Source of the DNA: Streptantibioticus silvisoli
Lineage (GTDB): Bacteria; Actinomycetota; Actinomycetes; Streptomycetales; Streptomycetaceae
DNA length: 33,616 nucleotides
Reading direction: 5' to 3'
Assembly (NCBI RefSeq): GCF_027947535.2
Contig: NZ_JAAGKO020000069.1
Coordinates: forward strand, 1-33,616
In this document: positions 33,561 through 33,616 of the stretch, in pieces
Layout of the letters: each line of letters opens with the position of its first letter
Position numbering within the stretch: position 1 is the stretch's first letter
Program-made: the position numbers and the translations under genes
Notes under the pieces: model-generated
Databases searched by the model: none
Seen by the model: only the letters and a program-made list of their open reading frames with translations
Told to the model about the DNA's origin: nothing

Positions 33561-33577
33561 TGACCGCCACGCGGTCA
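33561..33577. terminator. Short hairpin after GH92
   Basis: TGACCGC-CAC-GCGGTCA: a perfect 7-bp stem with a 3-nt loop, 20 bp after the GH92 stop. Confidence 0.5.
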
Positions 33578-33616
33578 ACCGCGGTGCTACGGCGGCCGGT
33601 CGGCCGGGGTCCCTAC

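Overview
The window is about 33.6 kb of very GC-rich DNA with strong third-position G/C bias. It has Streptomyces-style promoters, GTG/TTG starts, several apparently leaderless genes, and actinobacterial families (NB-ARC/TPR proteins, helicase-associated-domain proteins, DHA2 exporters). This points to a streptomycete or close relative in Streptomycetaceae; species cannot be told from the sequence.

Left part (1-7280, mostly minus strand): an accessory island of NLR-like conflict genes. Reading leftward, a small two-TM protein (5893-5537) is followed after 17 nt by a P-loop/TPR STAND ATPase (5519-3363). Then comes a scar with a duplicated promoter/leader, a dead transposase fragment and a decayed TPR fragment. 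A second pair follows: a 168-aa helical protein (2197-1691) and a partial NB-ARC/TPR ATPase (1643 to beyond the edge). The C-terminal tails of both small proteins and the N-terminus of the complete ATPase share a two-copy Gly/Ala/Ser/Thr motif. This is the layout expected of prion-like (amyloid) NLR-to-effector signalling. To the right of the island is a 5'-truncated, frameshifted helicase-associated-domain pseudogene.

Middle part (7280-15607): a divergent TetR/DHA2-exporter pair, a SRPBCC protein, an unusual DHA2 transporter fused to three carboxypeptidase-regulatory-like beta domains, and a convergent polytopic GT-C-like membrane protein.

16295-24306: a four-gene plus-strand peptidase set (M55 DppA-like D-aminopeptidase, M20 dipeptidase, S9 peptidase, S66 LD-carboxypeptidase) suited to breaking down D-amino-acid-containing peptides from peptidoglycan. 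It is preceded by a 47-bp near-perfect palindrome with a GGTCTAGACC core flanked by two inverted TTATCCACA sequences. Convergent to it is a two-component system whose response regulator carries a roughly 250-residue repeat tail.

24525-33616: a Sfp-type phosphopantetheinyl transferase with a Gly/Pro-rich leader, then a mannose-glycan locus: secreted GH47 alpha-mannosidase, a DUF5107/TPR protein, and a secreted GH92 alpha-mannosidase with a LacI-type operator in its leader. No tRNA, rRNA or CRISPR array was seen. All homology statements come from reading the translations; no database was searched.
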